64,000 bases of DNA from Pyrus communis (GCF_963583255.1 NC_084817.1:3697043-3761042); one strand, 5' to 3'; counted from the first letter of the stretch, positions 23,720-36,988 are shown. Numbers and translations: made by a program. The notes: generated by a model not told the origin, from the sequence alone.

Positions 23720-25412
23720 TATGTAGAAGACGTTCATGTCCATATATATGCTAGCAGACCGACTGGCTGCAAGCATAATTGTTTGAAAATCAACGTTCGT
23801 CGCACAGAGTTTCAAGGAAGTTAAAAGCACCTATATTCAATGGCGGGCTTAAGCTTAATGTGAGATTAAATAAATTTGACTCATGACTTCTGCTGTCTTT
23901 CTTGAGTCAATTCCATCTTTTGGGTAGGTAATATAATCTACATTAATTGATGAAAATTTGCATTATTTAAACAATAGCATTAATCTAGAGCTTGAACATG
24001 TTGGGATGCCAGATGGCATCATCTTGTGGTGACAATTAGAGTTGGGTATTAGCATAAATAGTACATTGTAAGAGAAGAAAGAGAGTTAATGAAATTGTAT
24101 TGTTTGTATTGTTCTTCTGTTACTCTCACTCTGTGCAATTGTGAAAGATGTAGAGTAGGGTTCTAACAAAACAAATCACTTGTTAGTTATATATAATCAA
24201 AGAACAAATTTCCATTCACACTTGTAGCATAAGCATAACACATTTTGTATAACTAAATTGAAATTGGAAACCGAAACTTGGTAGAACAAATAGGTCTTTG
24301 TCCTAATCTCTGTGTCCATCACGGTGATTCTCAGTTTATCTTATAGCCGTATGAAGTAAATATTTTGAGCCGTCGAGCAAATTCTCAAATATTGAATCAG
24401 ATGCTTCAATTTTTGATTCTGTAGATACCCAAATTTTGAAGCTTATTGGCCTTTCTATGTAAATTTTAGAGAATTGTTATTAGCATTTCAAAAATTTCAT
24501 TCTACACTCCAAACTTTATATATTAGGAAAGAAAAATACACTTATGAGGGATGTAGAATGAGATTTTTGAAATGCCAATAACACTTCCTAAACTTTATAA
24601 AGCCATTGGAGCTGCTATTAGTTTCTAAATCGTCTCTCCTTGTTTTTTAAAGCTCATGGATTTCACCCTAAGTGTTTCTGTGGTGCCCATTCAACCAAAA
24701 AGCTTGTGTCTTTAGTATCTCAATCCATGAATGTTGCAATCACTGAAGAATTTTAGTCTCTGTCTCGCGAATGATTGATCATCCAGTACCATACGATTCA
24801 GTGCAGGCTAGGTATCAAGGAAACAGGCAGGCGTAGATTAGGTCAGTAGGTCAGTGTGTTGTATCCCCGCCCCCTTACCCTTAAGATTAAAGTAGTTTAA
24901 AATATCGGCTATCAAAATAAGGTATCATGGAAACACTTGAATCAAATACAACCCATCCAAGCATAATGGCCACATAGCTACAAGAGCATCAGAGATTGAA
25001 ATACAGTAATTAAATGGTAATTAATATTATGACCAAGGTTAAGCTAAATTTTACATGCAAATCAATAATCCAAATGAATTTTAGAATCCACGCTCATCTT
25101 GCTCTTCTTCCTTGTACTTCCCGTGCAGTAGATGACTATTGACCACTGGGTTGAAGGAAGTTAAAAGAGAAGGATGTAAGCAAGATATAAATTTGCTTGG
25201 ACAGACAGAAATTTGCTTGAATATACGCACACACACACACACACACATACTCTCGGTTCAGAATTGACGAAAAAGAAGCCCGTGATAACTTCAGTACAAT
25301 TTGACAATTTCTACTCATCAAAGAGGTTGAATCTGAATTCGCAATATTTGTATTAGCACCAGATTCCAAGTATTGGGTGGAGTTTGTAAGCTTACACATT
25401 CTGAATTTCTGG
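23720..25412. other. Intergenic with a MITE and a CA repeat
   Basis: It contains the MITE at 24474-24591, a SINE-like stretch near 24835-24900, and a short (CA)n run at 25227-25247. No coding exon is seen. The right end is probably the 3' region of the carrier gene. Confidence 0.45.
24474..24591. mobile_element. Small MITE, family 2, copy 2
   Basis: The inverted ends TGTTATTAGCATTTCAAAAA and TTTTTGAAATGCCAATAACA flank a core of about 60 bases. The same family is at 18707-18825. Confidence 0.6.
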
Positions 25413-27538
25413 CTATGCCGCACTAGTCATTGATTGGGCTTTCCGATGGGGTGGAATGTGGAGCCAACCCTTCATCGTGTCATACGCAGTAAAACCGATT
25501 GCCACAGAAGGAACAATCTGACAACACAGTACAAATCTTTCATAAACAAGACAAATCATGGCCAAAGCTCGAAACCAGCAGAGCTATAATATGAACTGTG
25601 AACTCTTAAAGCTATTAACTTTCTACTTCAAATGCAATGGAATAACGGGAAAGATGCATCACAATCCAATGAAAACGTAGGCGTTTTATTTCCCTAAAAT
25701 CTCTATTGAATCTATCCTTAAGAAAAGCATAAAGAAAAATACCTAATTGAAGTATCAACAGAGAACCAAAAACACAAATTTATCCTCACAAAAGCACGCT
25801 CAATCAAATCTGAAATTCTGACAAAGTATACTGATTTGACACAAAGAGAATAAGAAATCACCTTGATATAGTTAACACTTAGGCCAGAAAACAACTTTTT
25901 CCATCCTTGATTACGGATAATATATTTAAGACCGTCCATCGTGTTTCTGTACCTAACACCACCTTGATCTGAAGAATGCAGATTCTCGACCTGTAACATC
26001 CCACAATATATGTGAAAATCCAAATTAAATGTCTTATAACCTTATGACTCCGTGCTCCTTATTGCAACAAACTTCATTTCACAACAAACATCTAATAATT
26101 TAAAAGGCAGAAGGGAGAAAACGAATCTACACTTGCAAAATTATAAATAACATTGACAAAGCGATACCTGCATTTGCCTCCTAACAACATCCAATGGATA
26201 TGTTAGAGTTTGCCCAAATAACCCAGCCAAAGCTCCACAAGAAAGACGCATCACAATGGACTTTTCATACTCTTCAGGAACATGCAGTTTAAGTTCCTCA
26301 TATATGTAGAACTTTAAACCAGCATAGGGGAGTATTCCGGTGAGTGTTGGGCCTGATCAAGTAAAAGAAGCTCCAAGTTAATATTAGCTTGTCCATTATA
26401 TTGCATCACGTATGAATAAACGGCACCTCCAATCAGTAAAGTCTTAGCAGAACACTCAGCTATGAGATACACAGAATGTGGTGACAAATGGTTTTGCCAC
26501 ATCATAATTAGAGAAGCAAATGCATACCTACACCTCGATAGAGACCACGGAAGCCCCCCTCCTTGTAAACACTTGAAAGCACGTCCCTTATGCCCTTATA
26601 AACAATTTGATGGTGGGTGCCTTTCATGCCATAATTAATGTTTCCTCGGGTATTAACAACCTGTAAAACCATAACAAAAATAGATTAAACAATGAATCAA
26701 TGAACTATTACAAAAATCGTTTTTGACACAAAAGAAAAAGGTACAGATAAGACATATGCAAGACACTGACCTGATAAGCAAGTTTGGTGCGAGCTAGGTC
26801 CAAGGGATAAGTGCATAAAACTGCTGTCCCTCCGGCTGCTGCACCGGCTAAAAGATCAATATGAGGCCCTGATCCTAAAGCAGAATAGTTATTCAAGATC
26901 CAACACCTGTACTGCTCATATGTCATGTAATGTAAGGCTGCATAAGGAATAATTCGAGCAACACTTGCTCCATTTCCTCTGAAAAACAGATAAGAAAGTT
27001 CGAAAATAATTGTTCTGGCGACATGTATAAAGTTTGATATCGAAACTTAAACAGTAATTGTTCAAGTCTAACTTACTTGTAGAATCCTCGAACACCTTCG
27101 TGCTGGAATATCTTCTTCAGAGATTGCCACACTCCGAGAGAGCGGAACTCTGTTCTTGTCTATAAGTACATGAAAACAAATGCAGAAATTGAGCAGATAA
27201 CAACGAGATGCCTAGCATGAAGAAAAGGCAATAGAAACATATCCGAGCAGAATTATTCACAATGAAAAAACTCCTCAAACATCCATTCACTATATACTAA
27301 ACTAATTAGCCTCGAAAAACATGGAGCTTGTTAAATGCCTCACCTGCAAGAGTATCTTGGTCCTTTCCAGCGGCGCAACCGCACTTTTAGCGAATCCACC
27401 AGCAGCGCCACCGGCAATCAACTCCCTAACATAAACCGGCATACTACCAATGTACGAAACCTCTTGGCCGTTTGATGGGGAAGCATCAACCAATTCCGCC
27501 ACATTACTAGGCAAGGTAGACCTTTGCGTCGAACCCAT
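25413..27538 (-). CDS. Mitochondrial carrier family protein, CoA-carrier type
   Basis: Seven exons on the minus strand: 27538-27344, 27159-27077, 26978-26771, 26660-26528, 26352-26168, 25990-25862 and 25517-25413. They give 345 residues. Three tandem mitochondrial-carrier repeats are visible, each with the Px[DE]xx[KR] signature: PLERTK in repeat 1, PLDLARTK in repeat 2 and PLDVVRRQ in repeat 3. Motifs such as [21 protein letters not shown] and [21 protein letters not shown] match plant CoA carriers (CoAc1/CoAc2 type). That family moves coenzyme A across the inner mitochondrial membrane. The start MGSTQRST is chosen by family likeness; an in-frame ATG eight codons upstream (27562) is an alternative. 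The leader probably extends past 28000. The substrate is inferred from family only. Confidence 0.93.
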
Positions 27539-28318
27539 CTCAAATTCCTCGAAACAAAACAACCACCAAAGCCAGAACCTTTCGTAAATTCGACAAGTAA
27601 GTTATTATCCGCCCTGCAACTTGAAGAACTCCTTATCCCATCTATCTCTCGGAAAACAAAACGAGACGGCCTTTTGCTCAATGGGCAGGTAAAATGGCCT
27701 GAGAACAACCCGAATCGAGTCGGGCACACTCAGAAACCGATCCTCCACCGCAGTGATGACAAGATACATTCAAGGATATAAATCTGACCGGGCAACCACA
27801 CCACCAAAACACTCAAAATTCCCCTTCAATTATTACAGCAATTCCCAATTGAATCAATCACAAACCCCCGAACCGAAAACTATCGAAAAATCCTAAGATC
27901 AAACACTCATGAAACATAAACGAAATCGAAAATCACACGCAACCCATCAAAGGTCTCTCCTTCGGTAAGAGACCCAAAATTCCAAACAACCGAAACCCCT
28001 TTAATCCAATCGAAAGACGCAGCCTTTTGGTTTGCAAAAAGGAATCGGATTTGTGGGTTTTGTTTGAAACAGGAAATGGAGGAGGAGGAATCCAAGAGGG
28101 AATTGGAAACCTACCAGGAATATTGGAATTAGAAGATTCGGGTGAGAGAGAAGAGCGGGCACGAATGATTTGGAATTTAGCAAAAATATATGATGTTTTC
28201 TTGATGGTCCTATGATGTTGGAAATGAATGAATCAAGTGCCCGTCTCCTTTCGGGAGGAGAAAGGAGACGGAGAGGTTTCCTCGGACTTTCTCAGAATCC
28301 TCTGTCGACGGTAACCTG

Positions 28319-28353
<35 letters not shown>

Positions 28354-28604
28354 CCCTTTGTTTCTTTCTCTTTCTTCCCAACAAGCGTTAAATATTTAAA
28401 GGGAAAATAAGGAAAAATGGAGGGAGTGCGTGATTGGTGGGAATTGTGTACATGTGACTACACTGATCCGTCCCTAGTCTTTGTCCACGTGGAGTTTTAG
28501 GTGTACCCTCTGCTGAATTGAAAATAGAGTTTTCTTTTTTTTAGGTAAATGAAAATTCACGTGTAATATGCTTATTCGAAAAGCATTTTTAAATGCTTTT
28601 AAAA
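27539..28604. other. Carrier-gene leader and promoter region
   Basis: This holds the likely 5' leader of the carrier gene and a short hairpin CGTCTCCTTT...AAAGGAGACG at about 28235-28271. No independent coding gene is supported. Confidence 0.4.
28322..28350. repeat. (TC)n microsatellite
   Basis: About 14 uninterrupted TC dinucleotides, in the upstream region of the carrier gene. Confidence 0.95.
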
Positions 28605-28810
28605 GAAGGACAAAGATTGTCTGCATTTCCACTTTTGATGTCCTCTTGTTTGTGTGGTCACGGTTAAATCACGTCAATATTTTATATTACTATTTATTTT
28701 TGTCTTATTATCTATATAAAAAACAACAATATAAAATATTGACTTAGCTTAACCGTGATCACATAAAATAAGAAAGCATTGAAAGTGAAAGGACAGACAA
28801 TCCTTGTTCT
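28605..28810. mobile_element. Foldback MITE, family 1, copy 2
   Basis: The inner arms TGTGTGGTCACGGTTAAAT and CTTAACCGTGATCACATA pair, as do the outer arms AAGATTGTCTG and CAGACAATCCTT. It is homologous to 3791-4003 and 36645-36865. The target duplication is not clear. Confidence 0.62.
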
Positions 28811-30005
28811 TATAAATTATTTTCTACTTATAATAAGCAATGTTTTTTACAAAAGCAGTCTCAAACAAGCCTAGTTGTGCAAATGAATAAGTCTTTGGAA
28901 TTTGTGACACATACAAATTGCAGATGTGAATGAATATAAACTCACATTGAAACTAATCTCACCACGTGTTAGACTTGAGTGATTGAAGTTGAAAATCATA
29001 TAGGGAATATTTTTGTTCACTATGATCAAGTGATGATGATGTTTATCATTATATTTATTACCGTTAAATAAATTTAAATTTCGAAATCTGTTTAGTAAAT
29101 AGACATAAATTTTAAAATTTAAATTCATAAATAAAATGATAAATATTACTTCAAATTATATATACATGCAGATGTATCAAGCCAGCTAATATTTTTTATT
29201 GGGAAGGGAATCCATACAAATAATAAGGTTCTACGTTAATATGATGCTTTATGCTCAATATCTTGTCTTCTTGGATAATGACTTATATGGAATTGGATTT
29301 TCAACAAAGTCAGTTATCGTGTCGTTTCATTTTGATAGGATAATAATATGAGTAAGTTTTAACACATGATATTATATTATTAAATCAGAATATTATGTGA
29401 ACTATTTCATATAAGTTATTCCTGTCTGCCTTGAGAATTTTATTGGAAATGCAGATTGAGGCTTAAGCTGTTTTGTTGACATGTTTGATACTGAGGCAAC
29501 ATGATTATTGTAACTGTTTTTTTTTTTTTTTTTAAGAGACTTGCAGGTGATTTTGCCATGTTAGTCACTTTCTAGAGATCGAAAATATTGACAAAGGCAT
29601 TTCAGCATTACATTGGTCATCATCATGTGATTCATCAATGCTAGAAATCAAACCCAAGACAAAATTATCAAAACTTTGCATAATACAAACATCAAAGATC
29701 CCAATCCCAATGTGTGGGATCAAATCTAATAGAAAATTTGAGAATACCATGGCTTTTAATTTCACACCTTCAATGAGACTTTCTAATTAATTTTGGGATC
29801 AATTCTAAATGAGGCTTGGGAAGTTCAACTATGTAAGTTCATCTTTTACTGTCTGCCTGAAATCTTAACATAATATCAAATCGGCCGATCATCACCAAAA
29901 AAAAAAAAAAAAAAAAAAAAAAATCAAATCGAAAACAAAACAAACAAATGAAACTATACACTCCAAGATAAACAAATAATTAACATAAAAAATGTACATT
30001 TGACC
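28811..30005. other. Intergenic, no gene recognised
   Basis: AT-rich, with a T run near 29520 and a poly(A) run of about 27 bases near 29897. No coding exon is seen. The right end is probably the 3' untranslated region of the gene at 30006. Confidence 0.45.
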
Positions 30006-30785
30006 TTAATTATCCTCATCGTTATGTTCTTGATCACTTTCTTGGTGTTTGTTTTCTTGTTTGTGCTCGGCCTCTTGATTAATTTTGTTTTCTACTTCTA
30101 CTCTTTTCATTCTTTGGTCCGGTAATGCGTTCGGATCAATGAAGGAGGATTGCCTACTTTTTGGGCGATAAGCCGGAATCCTCCTCCCCTTAGCATCATA
30201 TATCACAGCTTCATCCTCATCAGGTACTTTACATTTCTCACCTAGTATGATCGTCTTCATCCAGATTGAGTCTTCCGGCTTCAACTTTCCGTTCTTTCGC
30301 TTGTTGTATTCTTCCTTAACCTTATCTTTTCGTGCCATCGACAAGCTTCGTGGCAATTTAATGCTCAAATTCGAGAAGAGCCTTCGCTCGGAAGCAGACT
30401 TTTTCAATTTAGGTTTCATGTCGAGGTTGCCGGAATAAAGCTGTCCTGAATAAAGTTGTCCTGAGTTCTTCATTCTTGGAGGCAAAGGCAGCTCTTTACT
30501 CATCATTGGATCCTCATTTTCTTGATCTCTTTCCAAATCTTGTTGAGGTGTTTTGTTCCCCGTCTCCGCCAATGCAGCTTCCGATGTTTGCACATTGCAA
30601 GCATCGGATTCCTCTGCTTCCTTAGAAGCAGGGGATTCAGAAGGGGGCGGAGAAGATTTTCTTCGAAAACTACAAAGAGCCGTGATTATGGCAAAGGTGG
30701 CGGCCATGGCAGCAGCAAAGAAAGACAAAGATAGCAACGGATGGATTAGCAGGTTTGTCTCATCTGTGGAAATTCTTCTTCCCAT
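30006..30785 (-). CDS. Plant-specific membrane-anchored protein of unknown function
   Basis: A single-exon frame of 259 residues. One hydrophobic segment spans residues about 15-40 (HPLLSLSFFAAAMAATFAII). After it come a Pro/Ser/Glu-rich linker, the block ELPLPPRMKN, a basic Ser-rich stretch (KKSASERRLFSNLSIKLPRS), and the block DSIWMKTIILGEKCKVPDEDEAVIYDAKGRRIPAYRPKS. The end is highly charged and Gln/Glu/His-rich. This layout matches a small family of uncharacterised plant proteins I have seen annotated only as hypothetical or transmembrane. Translation could also start at the internal Met 27 (MAATFAII). No function is assigned. Confidence 0.75.
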   Translation of the reverse strand: MGRRISTDETNLLIHPLLSLSFFAAAMAATFAIITALCSFRRKSSPPPSESPASKEAEESDACNVQTSEAALAETGNKTPQQDLERDQENEDPMMSKELPLPPRMKNSGQLYSGQLYSGNLDMKPKLKKSASERRLFSNLSIKLPRSLSMARKDKVKEEYNKRKNGKLKPEDSIWMKTIILGEKCKVPDEDEAVIYDAKGRRIPAYRPKSRQSSFIDPNALPDQRMKRVEVENKINQEAEHKQENKHQESDQEHNDEDN

Positions 30786-33306
30786 GAGGAGGACTCAAAC
30801 ATCAAAAACAAATTGGGAAATATGGTTGCAAATTTGCAAAATGTTTAAGTTCTTTCCATGTTTTTCTGTGGTTTGATCTTCTGCTTTTAGGCCCCTTTTG
30901 GTTTGAATCTTCGGTTTGAATTCAAAAGGGGTCCCTTCTTTTCCACAATGTTGTATGGTTTGATGTTTCTTTCCTGAGAAAACAACAATGGAGTTCCCGA
31001 AAGAAAGTCATTAGAAGGATACGAAACAGAATGCTTGAGTTTAGGAAATGAGAGGTTACAATGCATGGACACGGTGGTATCCCTTCGTATTCCCGTGTCA
31101 TGTCGCGTTGTATTCTTTTGTGGTCATACAACAATTATTCTTATAAATTTAATATATTCTCATGTCATGTCATATCTCCGTGTCCATATCCATGCATTGT
31201 AAATAAGAGGAAAAGTAACAACACAAACATCTCGAAGGGCCTTTTTGTGAGTAAATTTATTGTAGGCAAATGTTTGATGTTCACTTCTAGTGGGGGAGGA
31301 TGAGAAATTTTTGTTCCCATGTTTGAAAATGCTGAGATCGTATTTTTCAAATGAGCCTTAAGCTTAATGCGATGGCGGAAAATATAAAATTGTACATTCT
31401 TATCTTCTTAATAATCCGTCCAAATTTAAACACTATAAATAAAAACGAAGATATTTTTGTTGTTACTTTAAAAGGTACTAAACTCAAAAACGCTTTATTT
31501 CATTTTGTTTTCACGTCCAGTTGCCACTTGAGCTAACCCTAATAACTCACCATGTATGAAAGATTTGACATCAAAGCACCAACCAAACAAAGGTAGCAAA
31601 TCAACTTTTTTTTTTCCTTTTCCTTTTAGGCCAACCAATCAACTTAACTTTAAACTTTGATTGTCTTCCATTTGATTTATAATTCATGTCGACACACATG
31701 CATTCATAACAGAACAAAAGACAAATTGAAATTGTGCATCCACTATTCTTTATTGCTATGAAGTATGGACTGTGAGACGGAAACGCTTTATGCGTGTAAT
31801 TTCGTTTTGTAATTTTAACGAGTTACTTTTGTACATGTGTCAAATTAAAATTTTATGTATGTAAAAAGTATTGCTCAAACGAGTCAAGTTAATGAATTCC
31901 AAATATAAAAAAAAAAAAAAAAAGAGTCAAGTTAGTTAGTATTCACGTGATATTGTATGTGATCATAATGTTATTTTTTTGGTATGTAATCAAAACTTAT
32001 TTTTAATTAAAATAGTCCATGAGATTGCCATAACTTCTCAATTTGGTCTTGAGATTTAAACTCAATAGAAGTAGTCCATCGTCAATCATTTTGCTCATTT
32101 TGAAATATCTTTGTTATAATGAAGGAACCACCCGTACAAGTGAAGGGGTTGATAAGACAAAAATACCCTCAATTTAACTGAGATTTTTTACGGAATGACC
32201 AAAATGATTGCCCGTGGACAATCTCAAGCAACGCTGGATGGAAATAGGGACCAAGGTGGTCCCATCATCACTCGAGTCCGGAAACTATACATGTGAAGGT
32301 CTTCTGGGGACTTTGCACAACAAGCCCACCAAATGAATAAACTTCTATCAATTTTAAATAAGAGAGACTAAGGTAAAGAATTATGTCAACCTCAGAAACT
32401 ATTTTGATTAAAAAGCCGAAATAAATTAAAACTAAAGTTACTGTGCTTACATGTCATTCACGTCGCTACAAAAATATTGGCATACAACAAATACAAAACA
32501 CGCGGCTGTCAAAATTAATCTCCATTAAAAAAGGGTTTAATTTAATTAACAATAAAAATATTGTTAAGTAGAAGTCAAAGCCCGCCAATATTTGGAGTAT
32601 AATTAACAGTCCCAGCTATTTGCCGAGTCTACACTAATCTGTCTTCTCCCAAATCTTCACGAATATAATTCTAATTATTTTATTTTATTTGACGTAAAAA
32701 ATAAGTTTTCAAATTAACTATTTCAATATTAAATAACACACCGAAGCTTTTGTAGATGGTTTGAACTCGAGACGCAGAGAAATAAATAAATAAAAAACTT
32801 CTATTCATAGCAACAATTCACCACTGTAAGTTTATTTTATTTGCTGATTTATAATTTTAATTAATTCATAAATACGAGAACAACTTAAATAAAACGAGTC
32901 ACGTAACATTATATTATTAAATAAACGTTACGATGATAATATACAGTGTTCGGTTTGTAATTCCAGACAAAATGACGTCGGGTTAGAAAGGGAATGGAGC
33001 ATGTGGGTTATCCGTGCTTCACTCACCGGATACATAAAACCCAACAAGCGCACCAATTTGATTGATTTTATACCAATTTTAGGATCAACCCATTTGTCCT
33101 TTCAAAGAACCCCTCGCGTATGCTCTCCCTCTCTCTCTTCCTCCATCGATTTTGCATAAAGTTTCGTGCTTTTGCCGTTAAAATAACATATAATCTGCAT
33201 AAAACTTACCCATTTGCCTCGGTTTTTCTTGCCTTCAGGTCTTTTTTGACAAATGATGCTGGATTGACCCCAAAAAGTGTGAAAAAAAAAGTTGCAGACT
33301 TTGTGA
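30786..33306. other. Intergenic with a degenerate foldback repeat
   Basis: A diverged inverted-repeat element is recognisable at about 32080-32215. Its right arm, GGAATGACCAAAATGATTG, pairs loosely with CAATCATTTTGCTCATTTTG on the left. A related copy lies at about 62515-62625. No coding exon is seen. The last 200 bases are probably the LOG leader and promoter. Confidence 0.4.
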
Positions 33307-35191
33307 ATGGAAGAGAGCAAAAGCAGCAAGTTCAGGAGGATTTGTGTGTTCTGTGGAAGCAACTCTGGCCGCAGAAAAGTGTTCAGCGATGCTACTCTGG
33401 AGTTGGGTAATGAACTGGTATGACTGCTTTTGTTCAACTTTTTACACTCTCTTTGCTTAATCTTTGTTTAATCGTGTTTATTGCTGTTTAAGTGCAGCGT
33501 TTTTTGGTATAAAGATGTAATCTTTGATGAGTTTGAATCCACCTTGAGTTGCTTTTTGATGGGTTTTTGGTGTTTTTACGGATAATGGGTTTCACAAAAG
33601 AGCTTCTTGTTGATTTGTTTAGTTTAGAGTTGTCAAATGGCTGTGTATTCTGTAATGCCTTGAAACGGCGAAAAACTTGCCTATCACGTGTTGTATACCC
33701 CTTTCTCTTTATCTCTCTCTAGTCGGATGAGAGGGAGGGGGGAAGATATATTCAGTATGTTTCATGGAAGTTTCTCTCCTCGAACCGGGTTTGTTCTGTT
33801 TGCTAATCACCACTGGGACTATTCGTGTGCTGTGATTTCTGGTCAGGAATATTAAGCACTTTTGCAAAGTGTATATCTTTATGCAGATGCATTGACTAAG
33901 GAATTTATACGCGTTTGTTTTCGATGCTTAATTTTCCCCTAGAAGATGATCTGGGAATTACTTGTTTACTTTTGTTGGTGGATATTGCAGGTGAAAAGGA
34001 AGATAGATTTGGTGTATGGCGGGGGAAGTGTCGGGTTGATGGGTTTGATATCGCACACAGTGTATGAAGGAGGTTGCCATGTTCTTGGGTATATATAAAT
34101 GAAACTTTTGCTTTGAATTACTAATGCAAACAATGTCTCTGTTGATCATAAAAATGTCGCTCCAGTAAAATCTTACCTGCTTTTTACATGCAGGGTCATT
34201 CCAAAAGCTCTCATGCCTCTTGAGGTATCTCTATATATCTATATACTGATATTATCCTCGTCTTCGCTAGTCATTTTGTAAATTCCACTGTTCTTGATTG
34301 ATTTCATGCTGTTTTTCCCCCTCAATTCTTGAAAATGTTTGATGTGAAGTTTTCAATTTTAAACGGGGTCATCGTACACGTTCTTAGTGGATTCGGGGAA
34401 GAAATTGCTCATGGTCTTTTATTATCTCGGTTTTAAAAGATATGTTACGGATAACTTTGACAGATATCTGGTCCATCCGTTGGAGAAGTAAGAACAGTTG
34501 CAAACATGCATGAACGCAAAGCTTTGATGGCTCAAGAGGCTGATGCCTTCATTGCTCTTCCTGGTAATTACATCGCAAATTCTCACTAAAAAGTTAAAAA
34601 AAATGCTCGTGCTTAGTACATTGTTAATTTCGGTTTCAGGAGGATATGGAACTATGGAAGAGCTGTTGGAGATAATAACATGGGCGCAACTTGGGATTCA
34701 CATGAAGCCGGTAATGCATCAATTTCCGTTCTTGAAAATGTTATGATAAACTCCTACTAATTTTGAATGTGTAACTTAGATATTACTCTGTCCAGGTTGG
34801 TTTGCTTAATGTAGATGGGTACTATAATACCTTGCTTGCGCTATTTGACAATGGTGTCGAAGAAGGATTCATCAAGCCAGGTGCTCGGCATATAGTTGTC
34901 TCTGCTCCAACAGCCAAAGAACTTGTTCAGAAGATGGAGGTATAGTGATAACCCGACTTTTCTATCCTGTCGATGAGTGAGCTTACTCGTTTATTAATCG
35001 AAGAAATGGTTTTGAATTCCAAAACAAAACAGAAGCCTTGATAAAGTTGACAATGTGTGCTTTGGCAGCAATACATTCCTTCCCATGACCATGTTGCTTC
35101 TCATGAAAGCTGGAAAAAGGAGCAACTCGGTAAAAGTCAAGCCAAGAACACGCAAGGTGAAACTGTTACCGGCAATAATTCTTTCACCTAG
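33307..35191 (+). CDS. LOG8: Cytokinin riboside 5'-monophosphate phosphoribohydrolase (LOG8-type)
   Basis: Seven exons: 33307-33417, 33991-34088, 34194-34224, 34464-34563, 34640-34710, 34796-34939 and 35069-35191. They give 225 residues, close to the usual 210-230. Family role: LOG enzymes release active cytokinin base from cytokinin nucleotide in one step in the cytosol. Visible motifs are the start [14 protein letters not shown], the nucleotide-binding loop [13 protein letters not shown], the MHERK block, and the signature [13 protein letters not shown] with the catalytic Glu. The tail ([17 protein letters not shown]) is closest to Arabidopsis LOG8 among those I remember. All splice sites are GT-AG. 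The LOG family call is near certain; the number 8 is a likeness call. Confidence 0.93.
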
Positions 35192-36644
35192 ACTAATTAT
35201 TTCCTGCTGTGATTCATCAATACTTGAGTTGTGTGGAAGAAACTATTTCCATGAGGCCATGGACCTCTCCTTTCCATGTGCTTTTTCGCAGCGGTAATTC
35301 GATTTCAAGTGAATTTATTCCGTCTTTCGTTGCATACTTTCGTTCATGATCGATTGAAACGGAAGGAAGTTGTTACAGTTCTAAATTGTGCAGAACTTAG
35401 GCATCCCAAAACTTTTATTCTGCAGCTTATATTTTTAGTTAAGTTTAGAAATCATAGCTTCTGTCTTAAGTCATTGAGTTCTGCAAGGTCCCACAAAGAG
35501 GTTCTTGCTAGACTTAATTGGTCTACAAGTCATAATTTGAATACTGAAAGTATACCAAAGTTATTGTCTTGTCAATTTCGAAAATGCAGGTTAGGCTAGT
35601 TGGTTAGAAAAATGTCTTGTCAATTTTGAAGATGCGGTTTAGCCCGTAAATTATCGTGTTGTCAGAAAATAAAAGTATTGCAAAGTTATCAACTGCTTTT
35701 GGGACGGTGGCTATCCATCTTGGGGGAAAGGGATCCTCTCTGGATCCTTTTCATCAAATCCTCCCCATCAACTAATCTGAGTCCTTAAAATTTGATCCAA
35801 CAGCTACAAACAGGGGCTCACTTTAAAAGTTATAATAACTTTAGCCGTTGAATTAAATTTCAATGGTTCGGATTGTTTGATGAGGAGGATTTGGTGGAAG
35901 GGATCTAGAGAGGATCCCTTTCCCATCTTGGGACCATGGTCTCTGTTTTTCTCTTCGTTCCTTCCGTTGTGTTTGGCCATTTTGGGTACTGAACTTTGCC
36001 CTGTAGAGAGAGAAAACAGAGTAGTACAGTCATGGGGGGCAAAAACCATATGATCTGTCACGTTACTACTTTAGAAGAGCCCTTCATGTAACTTTTTATG
36101 TAAAAGTTGGCAACTCACATGCAATGCTCAGGAAATCGCCAGGAGAACGATTCACCTACATCTTGAACGTTATTGTGATAGTTTCTCAAGCTAAAAACGT
36201 TCTGGTATGGGAGAAATTTAATAACAGAGAACTGATTTTTGTACACTTATTTTCTCCTTCTGCACCTCATTGTTTATTTTTACCCCTTTTGATTTATTCA
36301 ACTCAGTTGCTAGAAATAAGGGTGATGCTGAGAGAAAAAAAACGCGTACAGAAATCACTTCCCTAAACACGAGAAATCACTTCCCTAAACACGAGTCACG
36401 ACAATGCCTTACCAGCCTAAGATACCGCACAGTGACATTTTGAATGTGGGATTGGCTCTGATTAGTTTCCCTACAAATAGAAAAGTAGGGCATCTAGAAA
36501 TGGTGGGTAACATGACACTTGTGCCCTACTCATCCTGGTTGTGTTGGGGTTTTGCATAATGCATTCATATCACTAGTTGTTGATTGCACAAGTCCAAGTA
36601 ATGGTGGGCCCCTAGAGGTGTAGGGTTATGTCGTACAATAAGAG
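35192..36644. other. LOG 3' region and intergenic sequence with a MITE
   Basis: The first few hundred bases are probably the LOG 3' untranslated region. A Mutator-like MITE is at 35725-35923. A frame at 36124-36366 has no protein features. Confidence 0.45.
35725..35923. mobile_element. Mutator-like MITE, 199 bp, with 9-bp target duplication
   Basis: The terminal inverted repeats GGAAAGGGATCCTCTCTGGATCC and GGATCTAGAGAGGATCCCTTTCC pair with few mismatches. The 9-bp duplication CATCTTGGG is identical on both sides (35716-35724 and 35924-35932). Ends and duplication length fit a Mutator-type element. Confidence 0.88.
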
Positions 36645-36865
36645 GGACCTGGTTTCTCTGCTCTCTCAATTCCCATACACTTCTATCTTCTCTTATTTGT
36701 ACAGTCACGGTTAAGTCATGTCAATATTTTATATTGATTTTTTTTATAGAGATAATAAGACAAAAAACAATAGTGATATAAAATGTTGACGTGATTTAAC
36801 CATGATCGCACAAATAGGAGGGGATGAAAGTGTATGAGAACTGGAAGGGCAGAGAAGCTAGATCC
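36645..36865. mobile_element. Foldback MITE, family 1, copy 3, with 9-bp target duplication
   Basis: The inner arms TGTACAGTCACGGTTAAGTC and GATTTAACCATGATCGCACA pair. The outer ends are GGACCTGGTTTCTCTGC and GCAGAGAAGCTAGATCC. The 9-bp duplication CAATAAGAG is identical on both sides (36636-36644 and 36866-36874). This copy fixes the ends of the family and suggests a Mutator-type origin. Confidence 0.85.
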
Positions 36866-36988
36866 CAATAAGAGAGGTCCTAAACCCTTAAAAGTGGGTG
36901 TAAGGGGTCGTCCCCTGAAGTGATTGCAGAGGTAACTAACTATTTACTTGGGTCCTACGGCAACCTTTTCTCTCTGCTCATTCTTCAA

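Noticed and set aside
28235..28271. Short perfect hairpin CGTCTCCTTT/AAAGGAGACG considered as a terminator
   Set aside because: Bacterial-type terminators do not apply to plant nuclear genes, and no small-RNA evidence can be judged from sequence.
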